Shown here piece after piece: positions 38,018-47,597 of a DNA stretch of 64,000 bases. The notes under the pieces were generated by a model. The model saw nothing but the letters and a program-made list of their open reading frames with translations, had not been told where the DNA came from and did not search any database. The stretch comes from Streptomyces umbrinus (GTDB taxonomy: Bacteria; Actinomycetota; Actinomycetes; Streptomycetales; Streptomycetaceae). The translations under genes and the position numbers were made by a program. Where the stretch lies: positions 11,879,501 to 11,943,500 of the forward strand of contig NZ_JAUSZI010000002.1 of assembly GCF_030817415.1 (NCBI RefSeq). Direction: 5' to 3'. Each line of letters begins with the position of its first letter. Positions within the stretch are counted from its first letter, which is position 1.

Positions 38018-38460
38018 GTGGGCGGTCCCGGCGCGGAGCGCGGCGGCCGACGAAGATCGACTGCTCGCGCGGATAGGCCCTGGTCCTCCGAAGAGGCCGC
38101 GATGGTGGATGACCGCGACGTCGCAGACCTGCTCACGACGGCCGCCGAGTACGGCGTGAAGGTCGTCGAGATCGGCGACTGGGCACAGCTGAAGGCGATC
38201 GGCGTCGACGGCGGCTTCAAGCGGGCCCACGAGATCGTCGACGGCCTGGAGCTGAGCGAGAACCGGCGCCAGAAGGACACGCGGAACGGGCCGCGCTGGA
38301 GGCGTGGCTGGACGGCGGCCGCCGTACCGCGCTGTCGATGCTCGCCGAGCACGGCCGCGTCCACGCGGTCCGTACGCCCGACGGTCCCAATGGCGTTGCC
38401 CGGATTATCGAGCCCCGCAGTGGCCGAACGGCCATGGCGCGAGGAGCAGTTGCGGGTCGG
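38018..38460 (+). pseudogene. internal fragment of a MobF/TraA-type relaxase-helicase
   Basis: MVDDRDVADLLTTAAEYGVK and EIGDWAQLKAIGVDGGFKR, then LELSENRRQKD, correspond to the helicase motifs after Walker B in TraA-like relaxases. A frameshift near 38290 moves to the frame reading LEAWLDGGRRTALSMLAEHGRVHAV. Neither the relaxase domain nor the rest of the helicase is present. It shows that a conjugative element once resided here. Confidence 0.7.
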
Positions 38461-38758
38461 CGGGACCGCCGCGCCCGGCCGCCGTCAGCGCGGCGGCGAC
38501 GTCGGGCGGGGAACGTCGGCAGGGGAGAGATCGGGGCGGGCACGGTGCAGGCCCACGGGGTGGCGCCACCAGCCGCAGGCGTCATGGGCGACGTCAACGC
38601 CGGACAGACAAGCTGTCCGACCGGGCCGTGTCGTCCTGGGCGATGTGACCTGCCTCAATTTCTTTTGTTTCTCGGGGAGTTCACGCTGAAGGTGCCCGTG
38701 GGCTCTTAGCTCATGACGGGCCTGCTGTGGGTCCGTCCCGACAGGGAGGGAGACCTGC

Positions 38759-39010
38759 GTGGACTCGGCAATGGTTGTTGTCACCATCGTGTCGATCGGC
38801 ACCGCGAAGGGGTGTGGACTGCTGGCGTTGTGGCTGCGCCTGCGGTGGCGGGCGCAGCAGGAACTGGCCCGGCAGCGGTGCCTGGCGGGTGCGCTTGGGG
38901 CGGCTGCAGCCGGTGGGCGGCTGGAGTTCGAGACCTCAGGCGCTGACGGGCACCGGCTTCGGATGCGGCTTCTGCCCGCACCGGCCGCTGAGGGGCGGGG
39001 CGGCATATGA
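38759..39010 (+). CDS. small single-span membrane protein upstream of an ECF sigma factor
   Basis: The 83-residue product starts at GTG 38759 behind GGGAGG. One hydrophobic helix (MVVVTIVSIGTAKGCGLLALWL) is followed by a basic cytosolic tail with GGRLEFETSGADGHRL. The stop overlaps the sigma-factor start (ATGA). It may act as a membrane partner or anti-sigma factor, but it has no known motif. Confidence 0.65.
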   Translation: MDSAMVVVTIVSIGTAKGCGLLALWLRLRWRAQQELARQRCLAGALGAAAAGGRLEFETSGADGHRLRMRLLPAPAAEGRGGI

Positions 39011-39591
39011 GTGAGGATGAAGTGACGGGTGGCGGGGATTTACCGGCCGCGTCGCCGTCCACCGCTCGATGGGGAGCTCTTTATCAACAGGGCCGCAGGC
39101 AGTGGACAGTCGACCAGGAATTCTCGGCCTTCTACCGCAGCACGGTGCGCATGTTGGTGGCCTTTCTGGTGAACCACGGGGCCAACGTGGCCGATGCCGC
39201 CGACATCGCCCAGGCCACGATGGTCAAGGCCTACCAGCGGTGGGATGAGATTCAGCACCCACGGCCGTGGGTCTATACGGTCGCGTCCCGCGCTCTGGTC
39301 CGGAAGATCTCCGACGTACGAGAGGACCTGGTCGAAGAGGTCCCCGAACTAACATCTTTGCTACCCCGGCCGGATGAAGTGGGTGAGTGGGAGTGCCGGC
39401 AGGAGGCTCTGCGGGTGCTGGAGGGGCTTCCAGCCCGGCAGCGGCAGGTGCTGGCCTGGACGTTCAGCGGTTTCACGCCGTCCGAGATCGCCGAGCAGCT
39501 CCAGATATCCCCGGAAGCGGTGCGGGCGAGCCTGAAGAAAGCCCGCCGGACAGCCACGGAGCAATTCCGCAGGCGGGAGGTGGGACAGTGA
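39007..39591 (+). CDS. ECF-type RNA polymerase sigma factor
   Basis: The 194-residue product has region 2 (FYRSTVRMLVAFLVNHGANVADAADIAQATMVKAY) and region 4 with a helix-turn-helix (LPARQRQVLAWTFSGFTPSEIAEQLQISPEAVRASLKKAR). The N-terminal ~40 residues are extra. It is coupled on both sides by overlapping start and stop codons: ATGA with the small membrane protein, GTGA with the next gene. This suggests fixed stoichiometry. Confidence 0.9.
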   Translation: MSEDEVTGGGDLPAASPSTARWGALYQQGRRQWTVDQEFSAFYRSTVRMLVAFLVNHGANVADAADIAQATMVKAYQRWDEIQHPRPWVYTVASRALVRKISDVREDLVEEVPELTSLLPRPDEVGEWECRQEALRVLEGLPARQRQVLAWTFSGFTPSEIAEQLQISPEAVRASLKKARRTATEQFRRREVGQ

Positions 39592-40691
39592 CCGATCACG
39601 ACGCTGTGTACGGCAACGATGGTGTTCTGGGCCCCTGGCTCGACGGGCAGCAGAGTCTTCTTCTAGACGAACTCGGGGACGTCCTGGATGTCGAGGCCGG
39701 CCTGCGCGAGGTTCTGCTTCAGTCCAGCCACGACACCATGGTGAATCGCCTGGACGCAGTGCTTGATGTCGAAGCTGGACTCGCCGCGGTCCTGCCGGGA
39801 ACAGGTCCCACCGAAGAGGGGCCTGAGCCGGCCGTTTCCTTGCCCCAGGCGCCCACGATGGAGCAACTCCTGTCGAGGGTGAGCCCTCGGGTCCGAATCG
39901 CCCTGCGGGTGCACCCGGACGTGGTGGCGGGGTGCGAGGCCCTTGAAACACTTGAGACGGCGGCCCCCGGCTGGCGGGATATCCAGCCGTACGTACGCCT
40001 GCTCGATGACGCGTTGTCCGGTCGAGAGGCCGACTACGAGGCCGCACGGCACTTCTCAGGCAAGCTCGATCGCGCCGCAGCACGGCTTTGCCATGTGCTG
40101 GAGGAGGTGAAGGGTTTTCTACGCCACGGTTTTGTCGAGTCGCTGGACGAGGTTCTTCTGGAGATCCGGCACATCTCTCGGAAGCTTGCTGATGCAAGCG
40201 CCCTAGCCGGTGAACTCGCCTCGCGGCGTGGGGCCGACGGCGGCTCCGGGATCCGGCGGGCTCAGGCGCGTCGGGCCGCCCGTGAAGCTGCAGAGCATCT
40301 CAGCGAAGCCGTAAACCGCGCACGCCGTCTAGTGGACGACTTGGGTGATCTCGTACAGCGCGGAGACTGGGCTGTACGGCATCTCTCCGCCGAAGGCCCC
40401 GAACACATGCGCAAGGTCCTCACCCGGAGGTCCGGACTTCAGAACTTCCCGACACTTGAGTTCGCGGAGGTGAGGACGTTCCTGGACGACTTCACCGCAG
40501 CAGACCTCCGCACCGCTGTCCTGGCTGACATCGACCTGGCCGGCGTGCGCTGGTCGACGGCCACGACCCGATGGCCGGAAGCCATGGACGTTGAAGATCT
40601 CAAGGCCCGTTCAGAGGAAATCCCTCCGGGAAGTGGGATCTTCACCGTTCGCTCCGGGACAGCCACGATCCGCGAATCCGTCGATGCATAG
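39588..40691 (+). CDS. protein with repeated DVEAGL motif and a pentapeptide-like end
   Basis: The GTG start at 39588 overlaps the sigma-factor stop. The 367-residue product has two copies of a short motif (LGDVLDVEAGLREVLL and LDAVLDVEAGLAAVLP) in the first 70 residues. A long helical middle follows (DRAAARLCHVLEEVKGFLRHG, AREAAEHLSEAVNRARRLVDDL), and a C-terminal stretch resembling pentapeptide repeats (ADLRTAVLADIDLAGVRW). No catalytic motif is seen. Close coupling suggests that it regulates or is regulated by the sigma factor. I do not know a function for this motif. Confidence 0.75.
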   Translation: MTDHDAVYGNDGVLGPWLDGQQSLLLDELGDVLDVEAGLREVLLQSSHDTMVNRLDAVLDVEAGLAAVLPGTGPTEEGPEPAVSLPQAPTMEQLLSRVSPRVRIALRVHPDVVAGCEALETLETAAPGWRDIQPYVRLLDDALSGREADYEAARHFSGKLDRAAARLCHVLEEVKGFLRHGFVESLDEVLLEIRHISRKLADASALAGELASRRGADGGSGIRRAQARRAAREAAEHLSEAVNRARRLVDDLGDLVQRGDWAVRHLSAEGPEHMRKVLTRRSGLQNFPTLEFAEVRTFLDDFTAADLRTAVLADIDLAGVRWSTATTRWPEAMDVEDLKARSEEIPPGSGIFTVRSGTATIRESVDA

Positions 40692-41239
40692 GCTGATCCT
40701 GGAACTTCGCCGTCATCGATGCGACCGTGTACGCGCCCGTGCCGTCGTCAGTGCGGCGGCGATGGCAGGGCCCCAGCGGGTGCTGAAGATGTCGAGTCGG
40801 TCGGCGATTCCACACAGGGTGGTCATCGGTGCACCGAGTGGTGCCGCAGTTGCCGTCGTCACATGAGCCGCAGACGTTGGAAGTCAGGCAGGTTGCCCGC
40901 GGCAAGTTCTTTCTCGAAACTGGTCAGGCGACGATGACGAGTTGGGTGCGGGCGCGGTGAAGGAACTTGCAGACGTAGGCCTGGGCCCGGGTGGGCTGGA
41001 CGCGGGTGAGGACATCGGCAGAGCGGCTGCCGGGCGCAGGGTCGCCAGCTTGGGGACCGGCGGTTCCGATGATCAAGAGCCGCATACCGAGGACTGCGAG
41101 CGGGTTCTGAGGATCCATCACTCGCGTTGACGCGGACGGTGAACCAGGATGACTTTTCTATTGCTGTATCCCCTTAAAGGGGTCTGTTTATCGGGAAAAC
41201 CTCCTGCAACGGCTGTCGCTGTGGTTACGTTCTGTGCTC
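40692..41239. other. gene-poor gap; one weak minus-strand frame (40924-41121)
   Basis: The minus frame reads MMDPQNPLAVLGMRLLIIGTA... VCKFLHRARTQLVIV in 65 codons. It looks partly gene-like, but it has no clear ribosome site or family. The last 100 bases hold the sbcD promoter region, with a perfect CCCCTT-A-AAGGGG palindrome at ~41170. Confidence 0.4.
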
Positions 41240-42394
41240 ATGAGGATCCTGCACACCTCGGACTGACACCTCGGCCGCCAGCTACACCGACATCCCCTGC
41301 TGGCCGAGCAGCGCGCCTTCCTGGAGCACCTGTTGGAGACGGTGCAGCGAGAAGAGGTTGAGGACGTCGCCGTCGCTGGCGACGTCTTCGACCGCGCCAT
41401 CCCGCCGCTGGACGCGGTAGACCTGTTCAAGTGGGTCCTCGAAGAACTCGCCGCCCTTCAGGTCCCGCTTGTCATGATCAGCGGAAACCATGACTCACCG
41501 CGCCGACTGGGGGTCAACGCCCGTCTGATCGAGCGCGCAGGGATCCATCTGCGGACCGGCGTGGAGGACTGTGCCCGTCCGGTCATCTTGCAGGACCAGC
41601 ACGGACCGGTGGCCTTTTACGGCCTTCCCTACCTCGAACCCGGCCTCGTTCACGCCCACTTCGGCGCGGAACGTGCCAGTCATCATGCGGTACTCAGTGC
41701 GGCCATGGACCAGGTCCGGGCAGACCTGGCAGCCAGGCCTTCCGGTATCCGTTCGGTGGTCCTCGCCCACGCGTTCGTCACGGGCGCGGACACCAGTGAC
41801 AGCGAGCGCGACATCACCGCAGGCGGCGTTCCCTCCGTGCCCGCCTCAGGTTTCACCGGGGCGGACTACGTGGCGCTGGGGCACCTGCACCGCTGCCAGA
41901 AGATCAGCGAACGCATCCGCTACAGCGGATCCCCGCTGGCCTACTCCTTCTCCGAAGCCGATCACCCCAAGGCCATGTGGCTGGTCGACCTGGCAGCCGA
42001 CACCGCCATCACGGCACGCAAGCTCCTGTGCCCCGTCCCGCGCCGCCTGCGCCAGATGTCCGGCACCCTGCAGGACCTGCTGACCAGCCCCGAGTACACC
42101 GAGTACGAGCCATGCTGGCTGCACATCACTCTCACCGACCCGGACCGGCCGCACATGGCCATGGAACGCCTGCAGCAACGCTTCCCCCACGCCTTGAAGC
42201 TGAGCTTCTCTCATGAGCGCCACAACGGGAGCGAGTCCTACCGGTCCCGCGTCCAGGGCCGCACCGACCACGGGATCGGCCTGGGCTTCCTCCACCACGT
42301 CACCGGCATCCCGGCCACCCGCGCGGAGCAGGACCTGCTGCACGAGGGACTGGAAAGCGTCCGCACCCAAGCCGCCGCGCGAGAGGCCAGCTGA
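41240..42394 (+). pseudogene. sbcD: SbcD nuclease subunit with a TGA at the first metal motif
   Basis: ATG 41240 opens MRILHTSD, then TGA at 41264-41266 in place of the Trp codon of the DWHLGR motif, and the frame continues as HLGRQLHRHPLLAEQ to a natural end. All later metallophosphoesterase blocks are intact: AGDVFDRA, ISGNHDSPRR, VLAHAFVTG, VALGHLH. TGG to TGA is one base change. Re-initiation downstream would lose the DxH metal ligands, so nuclease activity should be absent. The stop overlaps the sbcC start. Confidence 0.85.
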
Positions 42395-43630
42395 TGTATC
42401 TCCACCATTTGACCGTCCAGGCATTCGGCCCGTTCGCCCGCACCGAAGACGTCGACTTCGATGCCCTGACCAGCGCAGGCCTGTTCCTCCTGCGCGGCGA
42501 TACCGGTGCAGGGAAGACCAGCATCCTGGACGCGGTCTGCTTCGCGCTCTACGGCACCGTGCCCGGCATCCGCCCCACCCACCGCCTGCGCAGCGACCAC
42601 GCCCCGAACGACACCCGCACCAGGGTCGTCCTCGAGTTCACCGCGGCCGGCCGCCGCCTGCGGATCACCCGGATGCCCAAGCAGACCTATCCCAGCTCGC
42701 GCGCCAAAAGCGGCACCGCTACCGCCGAAGCCACCGTCCAGCTCCACGAACGGACCGCCACCGCGGACGACTCCACCGCCTGGGAGCCGGTCAGCGCCAG
42801 ACACGAAGACGCCTCCCGGGAGATCGAGGCGGCGCTGGGACTGTCCAAGGAACAGTTCTGCCAGGTCGTTCTCCTGCCGCAGGGAGACTTCGCGAAATTC
42901 CTGCGGGCCGACGCCAAAGACCGCGCCTCGCTGCTGCGCAGGCTCTTCGACACCGGACGCTTCCAAGAACTGCAGAACTGGCTCACCACGCGCAGCAAGA
43001 CCACCAAAAGCGACCTCGAGGAAGTCGCGACCGCAGTACAGCAGCTCAGCGAACGCATCGACCAGGAAGCCGGCCCCTCCCTCCAGGAGGCCGACACCAC
43101 CTCGGACCAGCCCGTCCGCCCCGGCCCCGAGCACCCCGCCGCCGCCCTCACTTGGGCCCAGGACCTGCTCGCCCGCGCCCACGCTGCACAAACCGCCGCT
43201 CTGGCAGCCGAGGAACTCAGCGACCAAGCCCACGAAAGGGCCAAACAGGACCGTCAGCGCGCCGTCGCCCTCGACACCCACCAACGCCGGCACAGCCAAG
43301 CCCTCGCGCAGCGCGCCGCCCTGGACCAGAGGGCCGCCGGCCACCCGCACCTGCGCGAGCAACTGGAGACGGGCCAACGCGCCGAACCCCTGCGCCCCCT
43401 GTTGGACGGCCTTGAGCGCAGCGCTCTCGTACTCCGCACGGCCCAAACCGCGGAGGAAACCGCCCGCACGCTGCTGCCGGCCGCCCACACCCGCGCCGAG
43501 ATCCCCCAGCTGCAGCTGGCCCTCGAACAGCATCACGCCGAGCGGGGCCGCCTCCAAGGCCTGCTGCCCGACGAAGAACGCCACACGCAACTCGGTGTCC
43601 AGCTGTGCGAGTTGAACGAGAAGGAAGAAC
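42394..43630 (+). pseudogene. sbcC: SbcC ATPase, N-terminal 40% only
   Basis: The frame has the Rad50/SbcC Walker A in LRGDTGAGKTSILDAVCFALYG, the Q-loop region QVVLLPQGDFAKFLRA and the first coiled-coil arm (heptads to HAERGRLQG). At 43631 an IS3 element begins, and a few foreign codons follow to 43692. The second arm, the zinc hook and the C-terminal ATPase half are missing, so no functional SbcCD complex can form. This would have been a second SbcCD, typical of a plasmid or island copy. Confidence 0.9.
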
Positions 43631-43663
43631 TGAAGTTCCCCCCGCGAACTGGACAGCGGGTGT

Positions 43664-44560
43664 TTACGCTGCCGGGGCGAGGTTCTGCCTGAGCAGGGAT
43701 CTCGTTTCGAGCGGGGTGACGTACCCGTAGTCGGGGTGCCGACGGAGTCGGCTGCGGTTGTACTCGACCTCGATGTAGCGGAAAACGTCGGCCCGGGCCG
43801 CCTCGCGGGTCTCCCACACGGTCGTCCCGATCTCCGCTTTCAGGATGGCGAACCAGCTTTCCGCGGCGGCGTTATCGTAACAAGAGCCGACGCGTCCCAT
43901 CGACTGCCTCATGCGCAACTTGCCTATTTCGGTGCGGAATTCGTCACTCGTGTATTCACTGCCGCGATCCGTGTGCATGATGCAGCGGTACTCCAGGCCG
44001 CCACGCCCGGCCGCCATCCGCAGGGCAGCGACCGGCAGCTCGGCGCGGTGGTGGTCGGCCATCGCCCAGCCGACCACCTCCCGCGTCGCGAGATCGATGC
44101 AGGTCGCCAGATACAACTTGCCTTCCAGCGTGACAAGTTCGGTCATGTCTCCGACCAAGCGCATCCCGGGCCGGGGTGCGGTGAAGTCCCGGCCGATCAG
44201 GTCGAGCGCGAACACCGCCCGCTTCGCCTGCCGGGTCAGGCCCCGACGCCGGCGGCGGGTGATCCCGGCGATCCGGTGTTTGCGCATCAGCCGCTCGACC
44301 TTCTTGGAGTTCACCGCCCGCCCGGCCCGCCGCAGGGCGGCGTGGATCCGCGGGGCCCGTAGGCACCGCGAGATCCGGCGTGAAGCACCCGGATCTCGCC
44401 CACCAGCACCTCCTCGGCCCGCTCCCGCACCGCCCGGGCCGGCCCTGCCGCCCTGTGCGCGTAGTAGGTGGAACGGGACACCCCCAGCACACGGCACAGA
44501 AACGCAACGCTGTGACCTGCGAGATTCCCCTCCGATGCCTTCTCCGCATCGATGAGGTGA
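43664..44560 (-). pseudogene. IS3 OrfB transposase with a 2-base frameshift
   Basis: The HTH_21 part reads HSVAFLCRVLGVSRSTYYAH. A 2-base excess near 44357 (GGGCCCCGCGGATCC) breaks the frame before RIHAALRRAGRAV. The catalytic core beyond is complete: VGDMTELVTLEGKLYL, HTDRGSEYTS and SYDNAAAESWFAILK-like (CYDNAAAESW), ending YNRSRLRRHPDYG. OrfB is normally made as a fusion by frameshifting from OrfA; the extra shift should prevent this here. Confidence 0.8.
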
Positions 44561-44576
44561 CACCGTGCCGCGGTGC

Positions 44577-44864
44577 CTACCTCATCTTGTCCTGAGCGAA
44601 GAAGGCGGTCGCTTTTCCCAGAACCTCGATCGTGGCCTCCTGCTCGCGGACCTTCCGCCGCAGCCGGACCAGCTCCTCACGCTCCGCAGTGGTCAAAGCC
44701 CCGGCGGGCCCCTCACCGCGGTCGATCTTCGCCTGCTTCACCCACCCGCGCAGCCCTTCCGGACTCACGCCCAGATCCCTCGCCACCTCGGTGACCGTCT
44801 TCTCCGAGGACAACGCCAAGGCGACCGCGTCCCGCTTGAACTCGGCCGTGTACCGCTTACTCAT
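44577..44864 (-). CDS. IS3 OrfA DNA-binding subunit
   Basis: The 95-residue product has the HTH_Tnp_1 domain (MSKRYTAEFKRDAVALALS ... TEVARDLGVSPEGLRGWVKQ) followed by a leucine-zipper-like helix (LTTAEREELVRLRRKVREQE). ATG 44864 is chosen because the protein family starts at MSKRY. Confidence 0.9.
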   Translation of the reverse strand: MSKRYTAEFKRDAVALALSSEKTVTEVARDLGVSPEGLRGWVKQAKIDRGEGPAGALTTAEREELVRLRRKVREQEATIEVLGKATAFFAQDKMR

Positions 44865-44952
44865 GTTGCTCTTCTGGCTCACTACCTGTGACTGCTTCCT
44901 CCGGGACCATCCGTCCCAGTATCAAGCTGTCCGACCGGCAGGGGGAACCTCA

Positions 44953-45517
44953 GCTGAGCTGGTACGACTTCAACGGCACGGCTTCAATCTCCGGGCAAAC
45001 CCCCGTCACCACGGGGCAAAACGGGTTTCGCTGCGACTCCGCCAGCTATCCCGCTCAGAAGCAGGGCTGTGTCTTCGACCTGACACAGGAACTCTGGTAC
45101 GACTTGTCGGTCGCCAATCCTGATGTGAACGAGACGGCCCAGCACATCGTCGACGCCCAGGAGCAACCCGAGACCACGTTCCCCACGTGGTCGGGCAAAA
45201 CTGTGCCGGGATCGGTCACCAGCGGCCAGCCACTGAACCGCGTCTTCCACGACACCAGATTGCGCGACAACAATCATGCACAGGCCGTGCGCACGTGCAA
45301 GGAGTTCTTCGGCGCCGACTACGCCTCACGCGGCCTGGACTGCGACGAATACCCTTTCCAGTCCACTACGCAGGGCGCAGCCGCCCAGGACAACCGGTAC
45401 TCGGCACGTGCGCTGATCTCCTCTGACAATCAAGCCGCTGGACGGAGCCTGGGGCAGTTCTACGACCGGCAGCGCGTGCTCGACGCTGACCCCTTCTACG
45501 TCATCGTGATCCAGTAG
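44953..45517 (+). pseudogene. NucA/NucB-family DNase, 5' end removed by IS3
   Basis: The remaining 187 codons begin at LSWYDFNGTASISG and contain the full DNase core: RTCKEFFGADYASRGLDCDEYPFQST, then NRYSARALISSDNQAAGRSLG and YDRQRVLDADPFYVIV. This core is closer to the family than the copy at 36.9 kb. Signal peptide and start are missing; reading from a GTG inside the IS (44888) would give a protein without export signal. Such a product would be made in the cytosol, if at all. A hairpin and a small acidic gene follow. Confidence 0.85.
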
Positions 45518-45557
45518 CGCATTCCCCCGGTAGGGTGACCGCGCCTCAGCCATAACC

Positions 45558-45596
45558 GTCCCTTCGGCCAGACCAGCCATGCCAGGCCGAAGGGAC
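45558..45596 (+). terminator. 12-bp-stem hairpin after the second nuclease gene
   Basis: GTCCCTTCGGCC (45558-45569) pairs perfectly with GGCCGAAGGGAC (45585-45596) around a 15-base loop. It is a strong intrinsic-terminator candidate without a long T-run. Confidence 0.75.
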
Positions 45597-45618
45597 GTTC
45601 GCCCGGGAAGGACCGCTC

Positions 45619-46101
45619 ATGACTGATCGTCAACTGCTCGCTGTCGTGGAGGATGCGATGCCACGCATCGAGTACCGGCATTTCCAGCTAGTTGACGACG
45701 GGGCCCGTGTGGAAGCCCCGGACGGATGGGCGCGATCGCCCCAGATGGTGGTGGCTGCGGGGCATGGCGCCATCCTTCGAACAGGCGGGAACGACTTCTA
45801 CCCGCTGGTGAGGGTTGAAGTCTGGTCGGCGCAACCGGACCCTCAAGACCCCTCGCTGTGGGAGGTCGTGGAAGAGGTTGATCTTCGGTCTGACAGTGGA
45901 AGCCTACTTCTGCGTGAATGGGACGGCGGCCTTGTTGGCGACCCGCTGCCGGTCGAGCACTCCGGCTCCTACCGACTGAAGGCTCACTGCCGGGGCCGTG
46001 CCGAGGCTGAAGCCCTCATCGGTGACGAGCTGTACTACGAGGGTGTTGAAGAGTGGTTGCTGCAGCTGTGGCCACTCGATGAAGTGGATTGTCCGGAGTG
46101 A
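45619..46101 (+). CDS. acidic hypothetical protein, candidate nuclease-immunity partner
   Basis: The 160-residue product starts at ATG 45619 behind GGAAGGA. It is strongly acidic, with strands rich in Val, Trp and Asp (FYPLVRVEVWSAQPDPQD, SGSLLLREWDGGLVGD) and a C-terminal LYYEGVEEWLLQLWPLDEVD. I do not recognise a named family. Its place behind a NucA/NucB nuclease repeats the arrangement at 35.9-38.0 kb with an unrelated second gene, which makes an inhibitor role plausible but unproven. Confidence 0.72.
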   Translation: MTDRQLLAVVEDAMPRIEYRHFQLVDDGARVEAPDGWARSPQMVVAAGHGAILRTGGNDFYPLVRVEVWSAQPDPQDPSLWEVVEEVDLRSDSGSLLLREWDGGLVGDPLPVEHSGSYRLKAHCRGRAEAEALIGDELYYEGVEEWLLQLWPLDEVDCPE

Positions 46102-46576
46102 GACGTATGCGACTGTTCATGGAACCCTCCTGGTCGAACATGCAGTGGCAGCAGATCGGTACCCGAAGGGTCAACAAAACGGAACGACATCGCTCGGGAA
46201 TCACCCGGTCGCTCCCTGCGATCCCCGCTGTTGGCTCACCTCATGTTGCTTCACCGGGTTTGCCGGGCTGCGCCAGGCGGTGGCCGACCTGGCCGCCCGC
46301 CGCCCGCCGCTGCCGCCCACACCCGGGGGTGAGCGCCTCGGTACGGCTCTGGCGGCGTTCACCGCGGCCCGCCGCGTCACCCCTACCCCCCCACCGCCCC
46401 ACCGCCCCCCCGCCCCCGGCCCCTCCGCCTCCGCTGCGTCGGTGGTGGGTGCCATCCCCGCCGGACCTCCGGATCTGGCCAGTGTGGAGGCCGAACTCCT
46501 TGCTGCTGCTGTGCCGTTCCTCACTGGCGACGAGCATGCTGGAGGTCCCACTGAGACGAAGGACCGCGGGACGACC
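46102..46576. other. no intact gene; Pro/Ala-rich coding scrap
   Basis: From ~46260 the frame that continues into the AlbA_2 gene reads FAGLRQAVADLAARRPPLP and a long Pro-rich run. It has coding character but no start, so it may be the remnant of another gene. The G-rich ribosome region for ATG 46577 is weak. Confidence 0.35.
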
Positions 46577-47293
46577 ATGACTCTGAACTTCGACGCAGAC
46601 CAACCGGTAGTCGGGCTGAAGAGACAGCGAGCGCTGATCGAAGCCGTCCTCGACGCGGGCAGCGCGGACGAAACGCGCTGGCTGGAGTGGAAGTCCCGTC
46701 TGGACGTCTCGAAGGCCGAAGGAGCCTTCACCGTCTCGAAGGCGATCCTCGGGTTCGCCAACCGGATGCCCGACGTAGCCGCGCAGTGGGCCGGAGGTCA
46801 CGCCTACCTCCTGGTCGGGGTTGAGGAAGAGGCGCTGCATGGGGTCGCCACACATGACATCGAGAAGGTCGACGCCTGGCTGGGGCGCTACATCGGCGAC
46901 TTCGACCGCTACCAGTTCACCTACGTCCCTTTCGACAACGGCGAGGGAACGCGGCACGTCATGCTCGTCGATGTCTTCCCTCCACGCTGGGGTGATCCCA
47001 TCCACTCCCTGCGCAAGGAGCACCAGAACTTCTACCCAGGCACGGTCTTCCACCGGTATGCCGGCAAGACCATGCCTGCCCGCGCAGCTGAGATCGACGT
47101 CCTCACAGAGCGGGCACGCCGGGCAGCCAAGCGTGTGAACGTCGGCGTCGCCCCGGTGACCGGCACCGTCGCCCTGCTGCCTCCCCTGGCGGACAGGCGC
47201 AACCACATCCTGGATTCTCTGCGCGAAGACCTGATGAAGCAGCTCGACACCGCACGCCCGAGGAAGCAGGGTGTCAATCCCCTGGAAACGTAG
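46577..47293 (+). CDS. AlbA_2 (Schlafen-like) domain protein
   Basis: The 238-residue product begins MTLNFDADQPVVG and shows the AlbA_2 start ETRWLEWKSRLDVSK, AILGFANRMPD, AYLLVGVEE and a later HVMLVDVFPPRWGDPIHSLRK. The domain binds nucleic acids in Schlafen-like bacterial proteins, some from defence loci. Homologues often continue with membrane helices; here the frame ends soon after, next to an IS3 remnant, so the C-terminus may be shortened. Confidence 0.72.
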   Translation: MTLNFDADQPVVGLKRQRALIEAVLDAGSADETRWLEWKSRLDVSKAEGAFTVSKAILGFANRMPDVAAQWAGGHAYLLVGVEEEALHGVATHDIEKVDAWLGRYIGDFDRYQFTYVPFDNGEGTRHVMLVDVFPPRWGDPIHSLRKEHQNFYPGTVFHRYAGKTMPARAAEIDVLTERARRAAKRVNVGVAPVTGTVALLPPLADRRNHILDSLREDLMKQLDTARPRKQGVNPLET

Positions 47294-47302
47294 AGGCTTT
47301 GG

Positions 47303-47445
47303 TTATGCGGCCCGATTTTCCTGACTGTGCCGCTCGCGTGCTTCGATGATGAACCGTTCGAACTCTTCCGGCGGTAGCCCGTCGGCCGCGCTGTGCCTGC
47401 GTCGGGAGTTGTAGAACCCGGTGATCCAGGTGGCGATCTTCAGGC
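47303..47445 (-). pseudogene. C-terminal scrap of an IS3-type OrfB transposase
   Basis: About 47 codons read WITGFYNSRRRHSAADGLPPEE, the usual end of IS3 OrfB after the catalytic Glu, followed by FERFIIEARERHSQENRAA and stop. No other part of that element is visible. Confidence 0.8.
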
Positions 47446-47597
47446 GTGTCCCTCCCCACACAGCGTCTGGGACTCGACATGAGCACAGCGATCTCCATGG
47501 CCGAGGATGCCGAAGACGACTCAGAGGCATAGGCAGACCATGTAGGCGTCAACCGCCGTCTGAGCCCAAGACGCTGAGTCGACTCAACAAGCGTGCA

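Larger units (their letters stand above)
43631..44952 (-). mobile_element. IS3-family element, 1322 bp, without target duplication
   Basis: The terminal repeats are TGAAGTTCCCCCCGCG...GGACAG at the left and its partner TGAGGTTCCCCCTGCC...GGACAG read inward at the right. The flanks AAC and GCT do not match, so no target duplication is visible. The left flank is sbcC and the right flank is the 3' part of a nuclease gene. This suggests that the IS mediated a deletion that joined two unrelated genes. Confidence 0.85.

Noticed and set aside
41160..41185. CCCCTT-A-AAGGGG palindrome as a specific regulator site
   Set aside because: Too short and without a second copy nearby; mentioned only as a promoter-region feature.
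42238..43590. 450-codon minus frame
   Set aside because: It is antisense to sbcC, whose Walker A and Q-loop are clear.
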